Below, piece after piece: positions 1 through 10,737 of a stretch of 64,000 nt of DNA (the stretch's first letter is position 1; every line of letters starts with the position of its first letter). A program made the translations under genes and the position numbers. The stretch is taken from positions 98,749,792-98,813,791 of the forward strand of contig OZ021724.1 of NCBI GenBank assembly GCA_963978545.1, read 5' to 3'. The notes beneath the pieces are model-generated. The model saw nothing but the letters and a program-made list of their open reading frames with translations. It made no database searches and was not told where the DNA came from. Origin of the DNA: Linyphia triangularis (lineage: Eukaryota; Arthropoda; Arachnida; Araneae; Linyphiidae).

Positions 1-174
1 GATTGTAACACAGCGAATATAGGGAATGATCCTTAGTATGACTTCCTCTTATGAGCTGTCATTGCATCTGGTAATATATTCGGCCCAAAATACGAAACAT
101 TAGATACATGGGGCAGTCTTAGAGGTTCTTCCACTTGTTAGTACTAATTCAATTTGTATTTTGTTTATTTCCAG

Positions 175-224
175 GCAGGAACAAACAGTTCATGAACAAC
201 AAGAACTCCCTCCGATCATCCAAG
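175..224 (+). CDS. PDZ-scaffold gene, internal exon a (5' part of gene is outside window)
   Basis: Short exon preceded by a pyrimidine-rich tract ending in TTTCCAG and followed by GTAAAC. Read in the phase demanded by the next exon it gives an Asn/Lys-rich segment (RNKQFMNNKNSLRSSK) with no stop. It begins with the last two bases of a split codon, so at least one earlier coding exon must exist outside the window. A second AG lies four bases into the exon (CCAGGCAG), but using it would change the reading phase. Support is splice signals plus phase compatibility only, because the encoded peptide has no recognisable domain. Confidence 0.55.
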
Positions 225-965
225 GTAAACTTTCTAATTGAACTAAAAAAAAATGTTGCTTACATCTCGCTTCTTATCTATGAACTCATTTTATCCAAAA
301 ATCACAAAACATAAGAGCGAAGAACTTCGCGGGAACATTTTGCTGTTATTTCTTTTGCTGCCAGGAGCCTTAAACGAAAATCCCCAGGAATATTCGGATA
401 AGTTTCAGGAACATTCAAGAATTCTTAAACAGAAGTATTATTATTATGCAAAGATCTATCTTCTTTGAAGCTAGGCACGGTATAAACTTTGCCTTATAAT
501 TATATCAACGAATCTGAAATGCATATATGAGTGTTCACGAGTACATGTTCTGTGCTACATTTGAGTAATGTTAAAAACGCAGTCTCATCGTCATTATAGT
601 AGCCAAGGCTACTTATTTATAATGATTCAGCCGATTTCGTGTAGTGAGCTCATTTCTACCGCTCGATGGCGCCAAAAAAAAGTCATTGTCCCCAAATCAA
701 GGCAAAACATTTCATGAAGAAAAAATACAAATTCATCATCAGTTTACATATCAACTTGCAATAACTCGGAAGTTCAAGAGTTTGGTTCGGACATATTCTT
801 CGAGTTATCCGAAGTTCGAGTTATAGAGAGTCACTCGGTAGTTATTTTCTTTTCAAGGCATATTCTTGAGATCTAATGAAAACTTCAAGATAAACGAATA
901 TTCGACTTATGAGTTTTCGAGTTATCGCGAGTTGACTGTATTTGCTATATAGCGTATATATATAG

Positions 966-3051
966 ACTAGCTGGATACCCGTGCTGCGCTACGAAATTTT
1001 ACCATTAGCATTTTAGCGATCAAAAGACATTCATGTATTCTACACTTCAGACGTTTGCTCCCATTTCGATCCCGACAAATTGATTTATCAAAATAGGAAC
1101 TTTCCTTTGTTGACATTTTAAACGAAATTTATAATTGTGAATAGTAAACTGGAATAGTTTATTGAGTTTATGTTTGCTCTTGGTTCTAAATTTCAAAGTA
1201 GTAGCTGTATTGGAATTAAGTTAATTAGACATTAAGTTAATCTTCGTATAGATTCAATGTCGCGTCGTCTTTTCATCCCTTAAAAATTCGTTAATGGATA
1301 TTGGAATGACTTATTTTTTTAACATTTGCAAAAAAATATCAGAAAAATGACTACATTGGAAGAGGAACATTCGGATATCCCTCGTTTGGAACATTTAACC
1401 CCTTTTCGACCCCTTAAAGTTGGTTAATCGAGAACAGAATAGCTTACTTTTTCTATGTTTAATCTTTTTTGACATTTGTACCAAATTTCCGAGTTGTGAT
1501 CATATGGGAAGTGGTACATTCGAATATTCCGCGTTTGGAACGTTTAACCCCTTTTCCACCCCTTGATCCACCCGAGATCGGAATAGTTTACTTTTTCTGC
1601 GTTTGTCTTTATTGATATTCACACCAGTTTTCAGAATTGTGAAAATATGAGAAGTAGGACATTCGAATATATCGCTCGTTTGGAACGTTTAACCCCTTTT
1701 TCCTTTTTGACCTCTTAAAGTGGGTTAATCGAGATCAGAATAGCTTACTTTTTCTATGTTTACCATTGTTGACATTTGTACCAATTTTTAGAGTTGTGAC
1801 CATATGGGAAGTGGTACATTCGAATATCCCTCGTTTGGAACGTTTAACCCCTTTTTGACCTCTTAGAGTGGGTAAATAGAGATCGGAATAGCTTACTTTT
1901 TATACGTTTGTTTTTGTTGATACTTGCACCAGATTTCAGAGTTATGACGAAAGGGGAAGTAGGACATTCGAATATCCCTCGTTTGGAACGTTTAACCCCT
2001 GTTCCACCCTTTAAAGTGGGTTAATCGAGATCGGAATAACTTACTTTTTCTTCGTTTGTCTTTATTGATATTCTCACCAATTTTTAGAGTTGTGATGAAA
2101 TGAGAAGTAGGACATTCGAATATTCCTCGTTTGGAACGTTTAACCCCTTTTCGACCCCTTAAAGTGGGTTAATCGAGATCGGAATAGTTTACTTTTTCTA
2201 TTTTTACCATTGTTGATATTTGTGCCGATTTTCAGAGTTGTGACTATGTGGGAAGTAGGATTTTCGAATGTCCCCGTTTGGAACGTTTAACCCCTTTTCG
2301 ACCCCTTAAAGTGGGTTAATCGAGATCGGAATAGTTTACTTTTTCTATTTTTACCATTGTTGATATTTATGCCGATTTTCAGAGTTGTGACTATGTAGGA
2401 AGTAGGATTTTCGAATGTCCCCCGTTTGGAACGTTTAACCCCTTTTCGACCCCTTAAAGTGGGTTAATCGAGATCGGAATAGTTTACTTTTTCTATTTTT
2501 ACCATTGTTGATATTTGTGCCGATTTTCAGAGTTGTGACTATGTGGGAAGTAGGATTTTCGAATGTCCCCCGTTTGGAACGTTTAACCCCTTTTTGACCC
2601 CTTAAAGTGGGTTAATCGAGATCGGAATAGTTTACTTTTTCTATTTTTACCATTGTTGATATTTGTGCCGATTTTCAGAGTTGTGACTTTGTGGAAAGTA
2701 GGATTTTCGAATGTCCCCCGTTTGGAACGTTTAACCCCTTTTCGACCCCTTAAAGTGGGTTAATCGAGATCGGAATAGTTTACTTTTTCTATTTTTACCA
2801 TTGTTGATATTTGTGCCGATTTTCAGAGTTGTAACTATGTGGGAAGTAGGATTTTCGAATGTCCCCCGTTTGGAACGTTTAACCCCTTTTCGACCCCTTA
2901 AAGTGGGTTAATCGAGATCGGAATAGTTTACTTTTTCTATTTTTACCATTGTTGATATTTGTGCCGACTTTCAGAGTTGTGACTATGTGGGAAGTGGGAG
3001 AATTAGTGATGAGTGAGTCAGTCAGTGAATCAGTGAGTGCGGGCTTTGCCT
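966..3051. repeat. Dispersed element with an internal ~148-bp tandem array
   Basis: A 2.1-kb unit opens with ACTAGCTGGATACCCGTGCT and ends with a GTGAGTCAGTCAGTGAAT-like tail and GGGCTTTGCCTTA, and is flanked on both sides by TATATATATAG. Such ends resemble arthropod dispersed repeats that I cannot name. From about 1380 to 2990 a module starting GTTTGGAACGTTTAACCCC recurs about 11 times at roughly 148-bp spacing (near 1384, 1532, 1678, 1980, 2129, 2276, 2425, 2573, 2719, 2868). The later copies are nearly identical and the early ones more diverged. It lies in the intron between exons a and b. Confidence 0.75.
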
Positions 3052-3062
3052 TATATATATAG

Positions 3063-4166
3063 AGAAGATGATACATTTTGATTCAATTACGGGCGATCAT
3101 GAGGAAATATAGTCTTTTATGTAAAGACTATACGTTGAAATTAGGCCCACGTGCACTACACTATAAATTATTATTTGAGCTCTTTTAATAATATAACAAA
3201 ACGTATTTTCTAAAGACGAATTTGTATAAAATTATGCATTTTTAAAAACGAAGATTAACAACTTTAATTTGGGAGTCAGATTTCTGATTGGTTGGTTTTC
3301 ATTGAGCAAAAGCTTACACGAGTAAAACAGCGCTAAATCTGAACTAGACTACCTATAGAAGGTAGCCCAAAATTTAAACGGGAAGGGGACACCCGAATAG
3401 ATCTCCTTTCGACCTCTAACTTTGATTTTGAGGACATACTTTCATGATCTAGACTAAAAGGGACTAGGAGGCTATTGGACAGCACATTTTCGATTTGATA
3501 GTTATCCAGTTATTGCAATACTTTACTGTCATATTAAAATCCTTTTGTGCTTCTTCTTTGTTAAATTCTTCCATATCCAACCAAGCTTCTTTTACACTTT
3601 CATCAAGGTTAAATAGAAGTTTCTCTTTATCTTGAAGTATACGATAATCCATCATGACTTCTTACTTATTGATAGGATCGTCCGATAGCTTTTTCTTGTC
3701 TTAACTTAAAACTTGGGTAAAATATCGGCGAAGCTGAGCTCTTTATTTATTTATTTTTATTTATCCATTGAAATTGTCCTATCACGGACGTAACTATTTT
3801 CAAAACCGTAAACTTATCTGACAATCAATGCTAAATTAAATAAATAACTAAACAACATCCATGAAGAGTTAAATTAGGAAAGGGTTTATTTACAGAGAAA
3901 TACGATGCATTTAAACTACCAACTACTTTTGCTCTCCACTTCCCTCGACACTTCGATAAATGATATCAAATACATTGGCGAACTTCCAATCTCCAAGAGT
4001 GGATCGTGCCATTCTTTCAATGTTCCCCTAGTCTGCTTATGCTTTACTCACTCCTCGGAGTCTTTCGTAGTTGGTTAGTGTACGCGGAGTCTGGTACTCG
4101 TTCACATAGTCCTTCCTTCTTTACCCCCAGCTAGGGAGTTGAACCAACCAACCAACTATAAAACTA
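3063..4166. other. Intronic sequence with no recognised feature
   Basis: AT-rich intron. A 63-codon minus-strand ORF at 3464-3655 is acidic and Lys-rich and could be a transposon remnant, but nothing in it is recognisable. Confidence 0.3.
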
Positions 4167-4392
4167 AAGCCGGATTTACAAGCTACCAGTCGAGGTTCCA
4201 GCTTAGATCGCCAGTCAATGACGTCACCAGGCAACTGGTTCCAGCAAACCAAACATTTTCTATTTACTTGCGCCGGCGACTCCTATCAACCAATCATGTG
4301 CGCTCTCCCGTAATCACCTATAAACGGCGCAGCGGTCGCTTAGCTGACGTCACAGAACTGGAGGCCCGACTGGTAGCGTGTGAATCCGGCTT
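4167..4392. repeat. Palindromic MITE-like element
   Basis: The left end AAGCCGGATTTACAAGCTAC and the right end, which reverse-complements to AAGCCGGATTCACACGCTAC, pair over about 35 bp. The interior carries two TGACGTCA-type motifs, near 4217 and 4344. This looks like a short terminal-inverted-repeat element inside the intron; the superfamily is unclear. The 101-codon ORF across it is incidental. Confidence 0.65.
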
Positions 4393-5143
4393 AATTTTCG
4401 AAGACCAAAAAATGAAAACTTCAAATCTGTTGCCAGTTTCCTGAACATGTATTGCTAAGAATTTTCATCTCAGAGGGCTGGTGACATAGAATTGCAACAA
4501 ATAAGTACATTATTCCTCTTCCGAGAATTCTTAATCTACATCTACACCTACACTTTTAGTCATATGTGCAAAGTCTTTCAAAAAGGACTTTCTAACTTCA
4601 TAACTGGACAACGGTGATGGACAGAAAGAAGAGACACGTAGGATGTTGGATAGGCAGAAATAGAATTTCAAGTACACAGATTTGCAAAATTAGTTACAAT
4701 ATCGAAATTTGACAAATGTGCGTGTTGTGTATGTTGTAAAATATGAATATAAGGGAATGAGTTTATTGTTTCCCTCATGAAAACAGACCCTATGGTCTCC
4801 TTACTGGATAGTACAGCCCAAATGATTACTTTTGTGCAGTTGTTTTGCAAGATACATGGACGAGTTTTGAGTATACTCATAATCAAAAGTTTTTATTGAC
4901 AAATCCGTCCAAATGAAACTGAGTCTTATTGGTAAACCATTATGAAACTTTCATCAAATTTACACTCATCAATCAATTTTGCAAACCGTTGTATTCAAAA
5001 TTCCATACCTTTCTATTCAAGGCACCACTTGTCTCTTCTTGCTGTCTCTCACTGTTTAGCAGTTATGTCCTTTCAAGGTTAAGGATTCCTTTCTGAAAGA
5101 CATCTGAAGATTCCTTTCTCCAACCACTAATTAGATGTTCCTT

Positions 5144-6030
5144 TTAAGGTACTTGTCTACGTTGAAAAGGTTGATTCTTGTGAAATTTGGCAAAAAAAAA
5201 AATTATTCGTGAATATTTTAGCCCAAATCTTTAAGTTCCTAAAACTGTCTTCTCAACGTTAATTTGAACAAAAGTTATGAAAGTTTGCAACTGATCTAAA
5301 ACTGTACATTGTAACCGGAAATAGCACACCAAAACCAAAAGTTGCCGATTAAAAAGTGATTTCCTTCTAAATACTAATATTTTCTTCTTTTTAATTAAAA
5401 AAAAAAAAAAAAAAGAAGAAGAAGAAAGTGCATTTTAAGTGCGTAAATAATATGGCTTATATAGAAATTGAGTATTTTGAAGTTTAAGTGCATCTTTCTC
5501 GGAATTGATATTCACACAAATATTGCTAATTTGAAATGTCATAGCTCAAAAAATTATTCTTGAATCATTATAAAAAAAATTATGCTTTTGGTACTAAAAG
5601 ATGTTATCATTATATTATGTTGGTTATCAAATGAAAAATAATTATGAGATGAGGACTTTATTACGGTAAAATTGTCAAAAAATCATTAACTTATTTTTCG
5701 ACTGTCCTTAAAATAAGTTTTAATGAATATATTTTTTCTTAATGTATTATATGACCTAAATATAAGCATGTAGTTTATTTCTATATAATTTATTTCCTAA
5801 AAAAACTTAATAGTTTTTCATTTATCTTATTTTAAGTTTTTGAAATATTTCATCAAAATTGCATGCAAAATTGAAATTTTTGATAAATAATAATAATAAA
5901 TTTGAATTTTTTTTTTTTTTTCATTGTATTACTAATCTATAGTAGTACTAAATATAAAAAGACACTTAAAATATTCCTACATATAAAGGTTTTTTTGAAA
6001 TAGTACTCCCAACGTAGGCAAGTACCTTAA
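5144..6030. repeat. TTAA-flanked TIR element (piggyBac-type insertion signature)
   Basis: TTAA then GGTACTTGTCTACGTTG at the left, CAACGTAGGCAAGTACC then TTAA at the right: 17-bp terminal inverted repeats with one mismatch, flanked by TTAA on both sides. TTAA duplication is characteristic of piggyBac-like transposons. The AT-rich interior has no coding potential, so this is a non-autonomous element. Its right end lies only 50 bp upstream of exon b of the PDZ gene. Confidence 0.75.
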
Positions 6031-6079
6031 CAAGTAAAATGCATGATACATATATTTATATATATTTTTTTCTTGTTAG

Positions 6080-6190
6080 CAGCTGTCGGAGGCGTCGGCG
6101 AAAGCGAAGAAGGCGAGAGGTGGCAAGAACCACTTCGGCTTCATAGGTGGAAAGAAAAAAGCACAGGATGACTCGTGCATCGCCTCAGTG
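6080..6190 (+). CDS. PDZ-scaffold gene, exon b (basic linker before PDZ)
   Basis: 37 codons, phase 0 at both ends, between a T-rich acceptor and GTAAGT. It encodes a Lys/Ala/Gly-rich basic linker (QLSEASAKAKKARGGKNHFG) immediately upstream of the PDZ domain. The acceptor is a tandem TTAGCAG, so splicing at 6080 or 6083 would include or skip one Gln without changing frame. The exon is markedly more GC-rich than the surrounding AT-rich intron, which supports its being real. Confidence 0.75.
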
Positions 6191-6812
6191 GTAAGTATTC
6201 ACACGCAATATTATGATTTAAGCATACGATTTGAAATCGTCGAAAAGAAATTTGACCGCTAAAGTTACTGACATCAAAGTGTAGGGTTGTAATTCCCCAA
6301 CCCCAATAAGGGGTTGTAGTAGCTTCCAGCCAATTATAAAGTCGTAATTAAGGCATGTGTTCATAGAAAAAACTTCATTGCCGTCGTAAAAAAACTTCGT
6401 CGTCATAAAAATTGGATTTAGTCGCACTTACCATAGACCAAAATATGTATAGTAGTCAATAATCATCTACTGACAAGAGCCTACTTAGAAAAACTATCAG
6501 GTCACCAATCACTGAACTCTAACCGTAACTTCTGGATAGTGCATGCTTTTTTATCGACTTGAAGCCGGAAAAGGCTTAACTATCTACATAATGATCAATT
6601 TTAACAACTCCCCTCTCTCAACCAGTTTGCGGCTGTTTGTAACTAAGGGCAACCTATTACATAACATTAGATGGGAGAAAGTATGGGATTATTTTCTTTC
6701 AGAGAACTGCTTATGAGCATCCAGCAGTTACAGTTAGCGATAACCAAAAGACAATTTTGTGATCAATTCTTATCCATCCGATGATGTGTGATATGTTTTA
6801 TTTATTGGACAG

Positions 6813-6957
6813 GAGCCCGAACGCGCCTTCGTGTCTCTCCGAGGCCACGACTTCACGGGACTCGGATTCAACATCTGTGGCAACATGCGTGATGGGATTC
6901 TTGTCAAAGACGTGCTTCACAGAGGTCCCGCCTCGGAATCGGGTCTCATCAAGGCGG
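6813..6957 (+). CDS. PDZ-scaffold gene, exon c (N-terminal half of PDZ domain)
   Basis: Encodes the first half of a PDZ domain: a beta strand (AFVSLRG), a carboxylate-binding loop region in the form FTGLGFNICG, then GILVKDVLHRGPASESGLIKAG, the classic PDZ pattern 'G-hydrophobic-V...GPA...GLI..GD'. PDZ domains bind C-terminal peptides and act as scaffolds at membranes or the cytoskeleton. The exon opens at phase 0 after GGACAG and ends with the first base of a Gly codon at a GTGAGT donor, so the GD turn is completed by the next exon. A 66-codon opposite-strand ORF here is a shadow. Confidence 0.92.
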
Positions 6958-7299
6958 GTGAGTGAATAGTTTCTTACGCGCTCAACAGATGACGACACTG
7001 TCTGTTCAAAATTAAATAACGAGGGAAACGTAAGCGCTTTATCGTTCTTTCTCTAGAAAACTATATTTGCTTGGAGGACATAATGTTGTTGTAATAATCA
7101 AATCGGTAGTTTGGAAAAAAGACTGTTGTAGAACGACAACTCTCAATTTAAAGGAAAGGCGATCAAAGATTGAAAGTTCGGGTTACATTATTTTCTCACA
7201 CTAACTCCCCTCTAGCATTGGAGCTAAAAAGTTCTGCACAATTTTAAATGATTCCAATGTAGAAAAGGCGCAACAAAGCTTTGCATAATTGAGCAATAA

Positions 7300-7408
7300 C
7301 CCTAATAGCACACATCCTCCCAGGGAGGTCCTTAGGAAGTCCCCAATCATCCCCGGGACTACGAATGACTTCCCAGGGACCTCCCTGGGAGGATGTGTGC
7401 TATTAGGG
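7300..7408. repeat. 109-bp near-perfect palindrome
   Basis: The first 32 bases (from CCCTAATAGCACACATCCTC) are the exact reverse complement of the last 32, around a 45-bp centre that is itself partly self-complementary (CCCCGGGAC). This is a miniature hairpin element or palindromic MITE in the intron between exons c and d. Perfect arm identity suggests recent insertion or correction. Confidence 0.85.
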
Positions 7409-7968
7409 AAAACTCCAAAAAATCAACCAACCACGCAGAAACACCAAAATCAAAAAATTCTTATTATGGCAGTTTCTTATTCCAAAACGAACGTAATATA
7501 GTATTAGAAGGATACATGGGACGAAGGCGCATTGCCTACCGTACTTTCAAAACACAAGTTATTTCCCTCTGGGAATGCATCTTTCTCCCAGTGCTTTCCC
7601 ACAATTTTCTCTTGATCTAACTCAGCGTTCGCCATTAAATTTTGTAAAAAGGTCACAACGCATTTCTTGACCTGGCACCTTTATGTACGTTTTTCAGGCC
7701 ATATTAGATTTAAGTTAATTACATTTTATTATAATATTTCATTTTTTGGGGAAATTTTACTAAATTTAACCTTTAGACTGGCAAATTAGGCAGTATTTTC
7801 TCTAAATCAAAGTGCAGTTTTGAGGTATCCAGTGCATATATTTGTGTATTTCCTATGTATTTCAATGTCTATTAATATACCAATTCAGGTTGCGATCGTA
7901 ACAGTATTTGTTGTTAAGGTCATTTAATGGATTTTTTTTTAAGAACATTTTTGGCTAAATTATAATAT

Positions 7969-8426
7969 TGTTGCGAATTTTCCACTGAGGCAATGATGGC
8001 ACAGTTTTTATTGGATAAAAACAATTATTTATTCACTCTTCAAAGGCACACACAATTTAATCGAAGAACAGCGCAATCACTATCAAGCAGCAGCACAAGC
8101 TTCAGTAACAACAATTTCAAATTCAGCGATAATTCAGGTCAGGCACACTCAAAACGTTCAGCTTTCATCGAGTTCCAAAGTCAAACTGAAAACTTTTCCG
8201 ATCTGCGGTCTTATTTATACAGGCGCGGGAGAACATTCTCGAAACATCCAGCCAACTCGACAAATAAAAGAAACATCTCGAAATTTCCCGATTGCTTTAG
8301 GTGTTGCCACCTTTTTCTAACCTGTATTATAGTTGTTAATAAATAAAATAAGATAAAATAAATTACAATATAATTTTAAAATAATACGTCACTATTTACA
8401 ACTATAAACAGACAATTTGTGCAACA
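7969..8426 (-). mobile_element. Solo LTR of a Ty3/gypsy-like retrotransposon
   Basis: 458 bp bounded by TGTTGCG and TGCAACA (TG...CA termini) and flanked by a 4-bp direct repeat ATAT on both sides. On the minus strand it has a TATAAATA box followed by AATAAA motifs, the promoter/polyadenylation order of an LTR. No internal retrotransposon genes are adjacent, so it is a solo LTR. It shares termini and layout, but not most of its body, with the two longer LTRs in this window. Confidence 0.7.
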
Positions 8427-8548
8427 ATATATTCTCCAGTCATATTGTTTTAACAGACTAGCTGGACAAACACGTACCATTTTGGAGAAAACGGTGAGTT
8501 AAAACTATATACATAATGAATATTTAATTTTTTTTAAATTCCACACCG

Positions 8549-8587
<39 letters not shown>

Positions 8588-8809
8588 TATCCCCTTTTTT
8601 ATCAATGCTGCCAGCAGGGCGCATGCAGGACTCCTTCAATCTTAAAATGAAAGTACATGAGCTAATAGTTATCTTTGTATGCCATTTTAACAAACGCTTT
8701 ATTTTGTCCCTTCATTTGATAATTGATAAGTTGGTTATGTTAGATTTGTCATGGATTATTAGCTACCATGTAGGCTGTCGCTATACCACTGTCTATCGTA
8801 TAATGACAG

Positions 8810-9008
8810 GTGACAAGATCGTGAACGTGACAGTGTCTTTCACGAACATCGTGTACGAGGACGCACTGACCATTCTGAGCTACGCCTCCCCCTACGACGT
8901 GCAGCTGGAGATAGAGCGAGTACCCGCAGCCGCGACATCCGCCCCAAAGCGACTCGGCAGCTGCAGCTTCAACAACAGCGGGCAGAAGCTGTTCCACCCA
9001 CTCTACAG
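8810..9008 (+). CDS. PDZ-scaffold gene, exon d (C-terminal half of PDZ domain)
   Basis: Joins in phase to the previous exon to give AGDKIVNVTVSF, then TNIVYEDALTILSYASPYDV and a final LEIERV strand. The 'VYEDAL..L..A.PY.V...I.R' signature is what I recall from the PDZ domains of periaxin and AHNAK, so I assign the protein to that PDZ subfamily; this is recall, not a search. After the domain the sequence turns Ala/Pro/Ser-rich. It ends AG|GTAACC with two bases of a split Arg codon. An ORF starting at 8548 runs into this exon from a poly-T stretch and is not the real start. Confidence 0.92.
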
Positions 9009-9080
9009 GTAACCTACTGATTAGACCACGCTAACTCAAAGTACTTAAAAATAAATAGAATGTAGCATTCACTTACTTAC

Positions 9081-9740
9081 AGACTGAGAGGCGACTGTAG
9101 GTTTTGGACTCCATTGAACATCATTCTGAATTTTCTATAGAAATTGGAGAAAAGTGAGTAGATTACGAATCCACTGGTCTGCCGTGGCAAAAATGGCCGA
9201 AACTGATCAATAATCGACTTTTAATAAGATGAACTAAATCCAATTGCCAAATGCGCCATAACTTGCCAAATAATAAGCATTTTTTATTTTATTTGGTAAC
9301 CCTTACTCTTTAATTTTCAATTAAGAAGGTTGCAGACGATTCGGATGTGTGGCTATGGGTTACTTGCATCTTTCACAAATGAGCCAAATTGGCAATAAAC
9401 ATTACGTCACTGATGACGTAACTGATGTCGCCAATTTGGCTTACTTTTAAAAGATACAAGTTTTCCGAGCCAGAGATCAGAAATCGTTTGCGCTTTTTCT
9501 CATTGAAAATCAAAGTGCTATGGGTTACCAGACGAAACAAGGCTCATTTTTTGGCAAGTTAGGACAGATTTGGCTATCGGATTTAGTTCAACTCATTCAA
9601 AGTAGATTTTTGACCAGTTTCGGCCATTTTTGCCACGGCAGACCAGTGGATTCGTAATCTACACACTTTTCTCCAATTTCTATAAAAAAATTCAGAATTA
9701 TGTTCGATGGGGTCCAAAAATTGCATTTGCCTCTCAGACT
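9081..9740. repeat. Foldback element 1 (660 bp, arms pair along nearly full length)
   Basis: Ends CTGAGAGGC / GCCTCTCAG. The stretch at 9130-9200 (ACTGGTCTGCCGTGGCAAAA) reappears inverted at 9610-9660, and the pairing continues to a centre near 9405-9425 with TGATGACGTAACTGATG. The whole unit is a decayed palindrome. A right-arm-only relative is present at 37545-37735. Confidence 0.75.
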
Positions 9741-9859
9741 GTTATTAATTCGGATGAATTAATATAACACTGAAACCTTATATACACGGTAGTCATAAAA
9801 CAAATGATTCCCCGATATATGAACCCCTAACGAAAGGAAATTTCAGGTATTGTTATTGG

Positions 9860-10430
9860 AAGCTCGAGATTGTGTTGGTTTCAAACAACAAAGCTCTCTC
9901 ATGGTTGTGGTTGCAGTGAAAAAATGTCGAAAATTAGAAATGGCAACACCCACTTTTTTCTGCTCAAATTGATCCGCACTTTGAAAAATCATACATATCG
10001 TTGGAATGATACATGTATGATGAAAATTGGTGGCGTAACACATTGCACCAATCACAAGAGAAGAGTGGAAAAATCTTTTGTTAGAATTACATGTTTTCAA
10101 TGAGCCCAACTTTTCGCAAACGATAAATTATGCAGAGGAGACCTGTGAATTATGTAAGGTGCGTCAATGCCCATTCACTCTGTGTTGTCATTGGTCCTTT
10201 ACATTGCTATTCCTTGCAAATATTTTAAGTTACCAATTTTCGTCATGTGTGTATCGTTCCGATGCAATTTATGGCTTTCCAATGCGCTGATCAGTTTGTG
10301 CATGAAAAGAAAAGTGATGAATGGCAACAGTGTGCGAATGGCAATTTGCGAAAAGAAAAACCTCGAATGGCAACTCACTGTAATCGTAACCGTGAGAGCT
10401 CTATTGTTTTAAATTATCATAATCTCCAGG
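9860..10430. repeat. Foldback element 2
   Basis: The left arm (9860-10040, for example CACCAATTTTCATCATACAT on its complement) matches the right arm (10230-10430, ACCAATTTTCGTCATGTGTG) in inverted orientation. The two CAAAGCTCTC / GAGAGCTCTATTG outer blocks pair as well. The arms are more diverged than in foldback element 1. ORFs of 70-118 codons here follow from the repeat and lack coding character. Confidence 0.6.
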
Positions 10431-10737
10431 GCCTACTTTCAAAAAACAATTTTTGCAATTTCTTTTCCGATTGGTTAAACGGAGATAAACCGCTTGGGAT
10501 TAGTATGTCGGGGAAGCTTTTTTTTATGACCACCCTGTATATGCAACACTTTAAAACAGCGATTCTCAACCTGTGGGGCCCTAGGGGGGCGCGAGTTCAC
10601 TAGAGGGGAGGCGCGAGATTATCCAAGAGAAAATATTATTTAAATAATTTGATTAACTGACTGAAAGGAAAGCACACATACACTTAGAGAACAAAATACA
10701 TTTCGACATATTTAACAAATAAAGTATAACAACTTAC

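Noticed and set aside
3464..3655. 63-codon minus ORF, acidic/Lys-rich
   Set aside because: No domain, no splice partners and no neighbouring homology; left unannotated as a gene.
4139..4444. 101-codon plus ORF
   Set aside because: It spans a palindromic MITE, has no splice context and no recognisable domain.
8548..9012. 154-codon ORF starting with a long Phe run
   Set aside because: The start is a poly-T tract translated as Phe. Only the part after 8810 is a true exon, joined by splicing.
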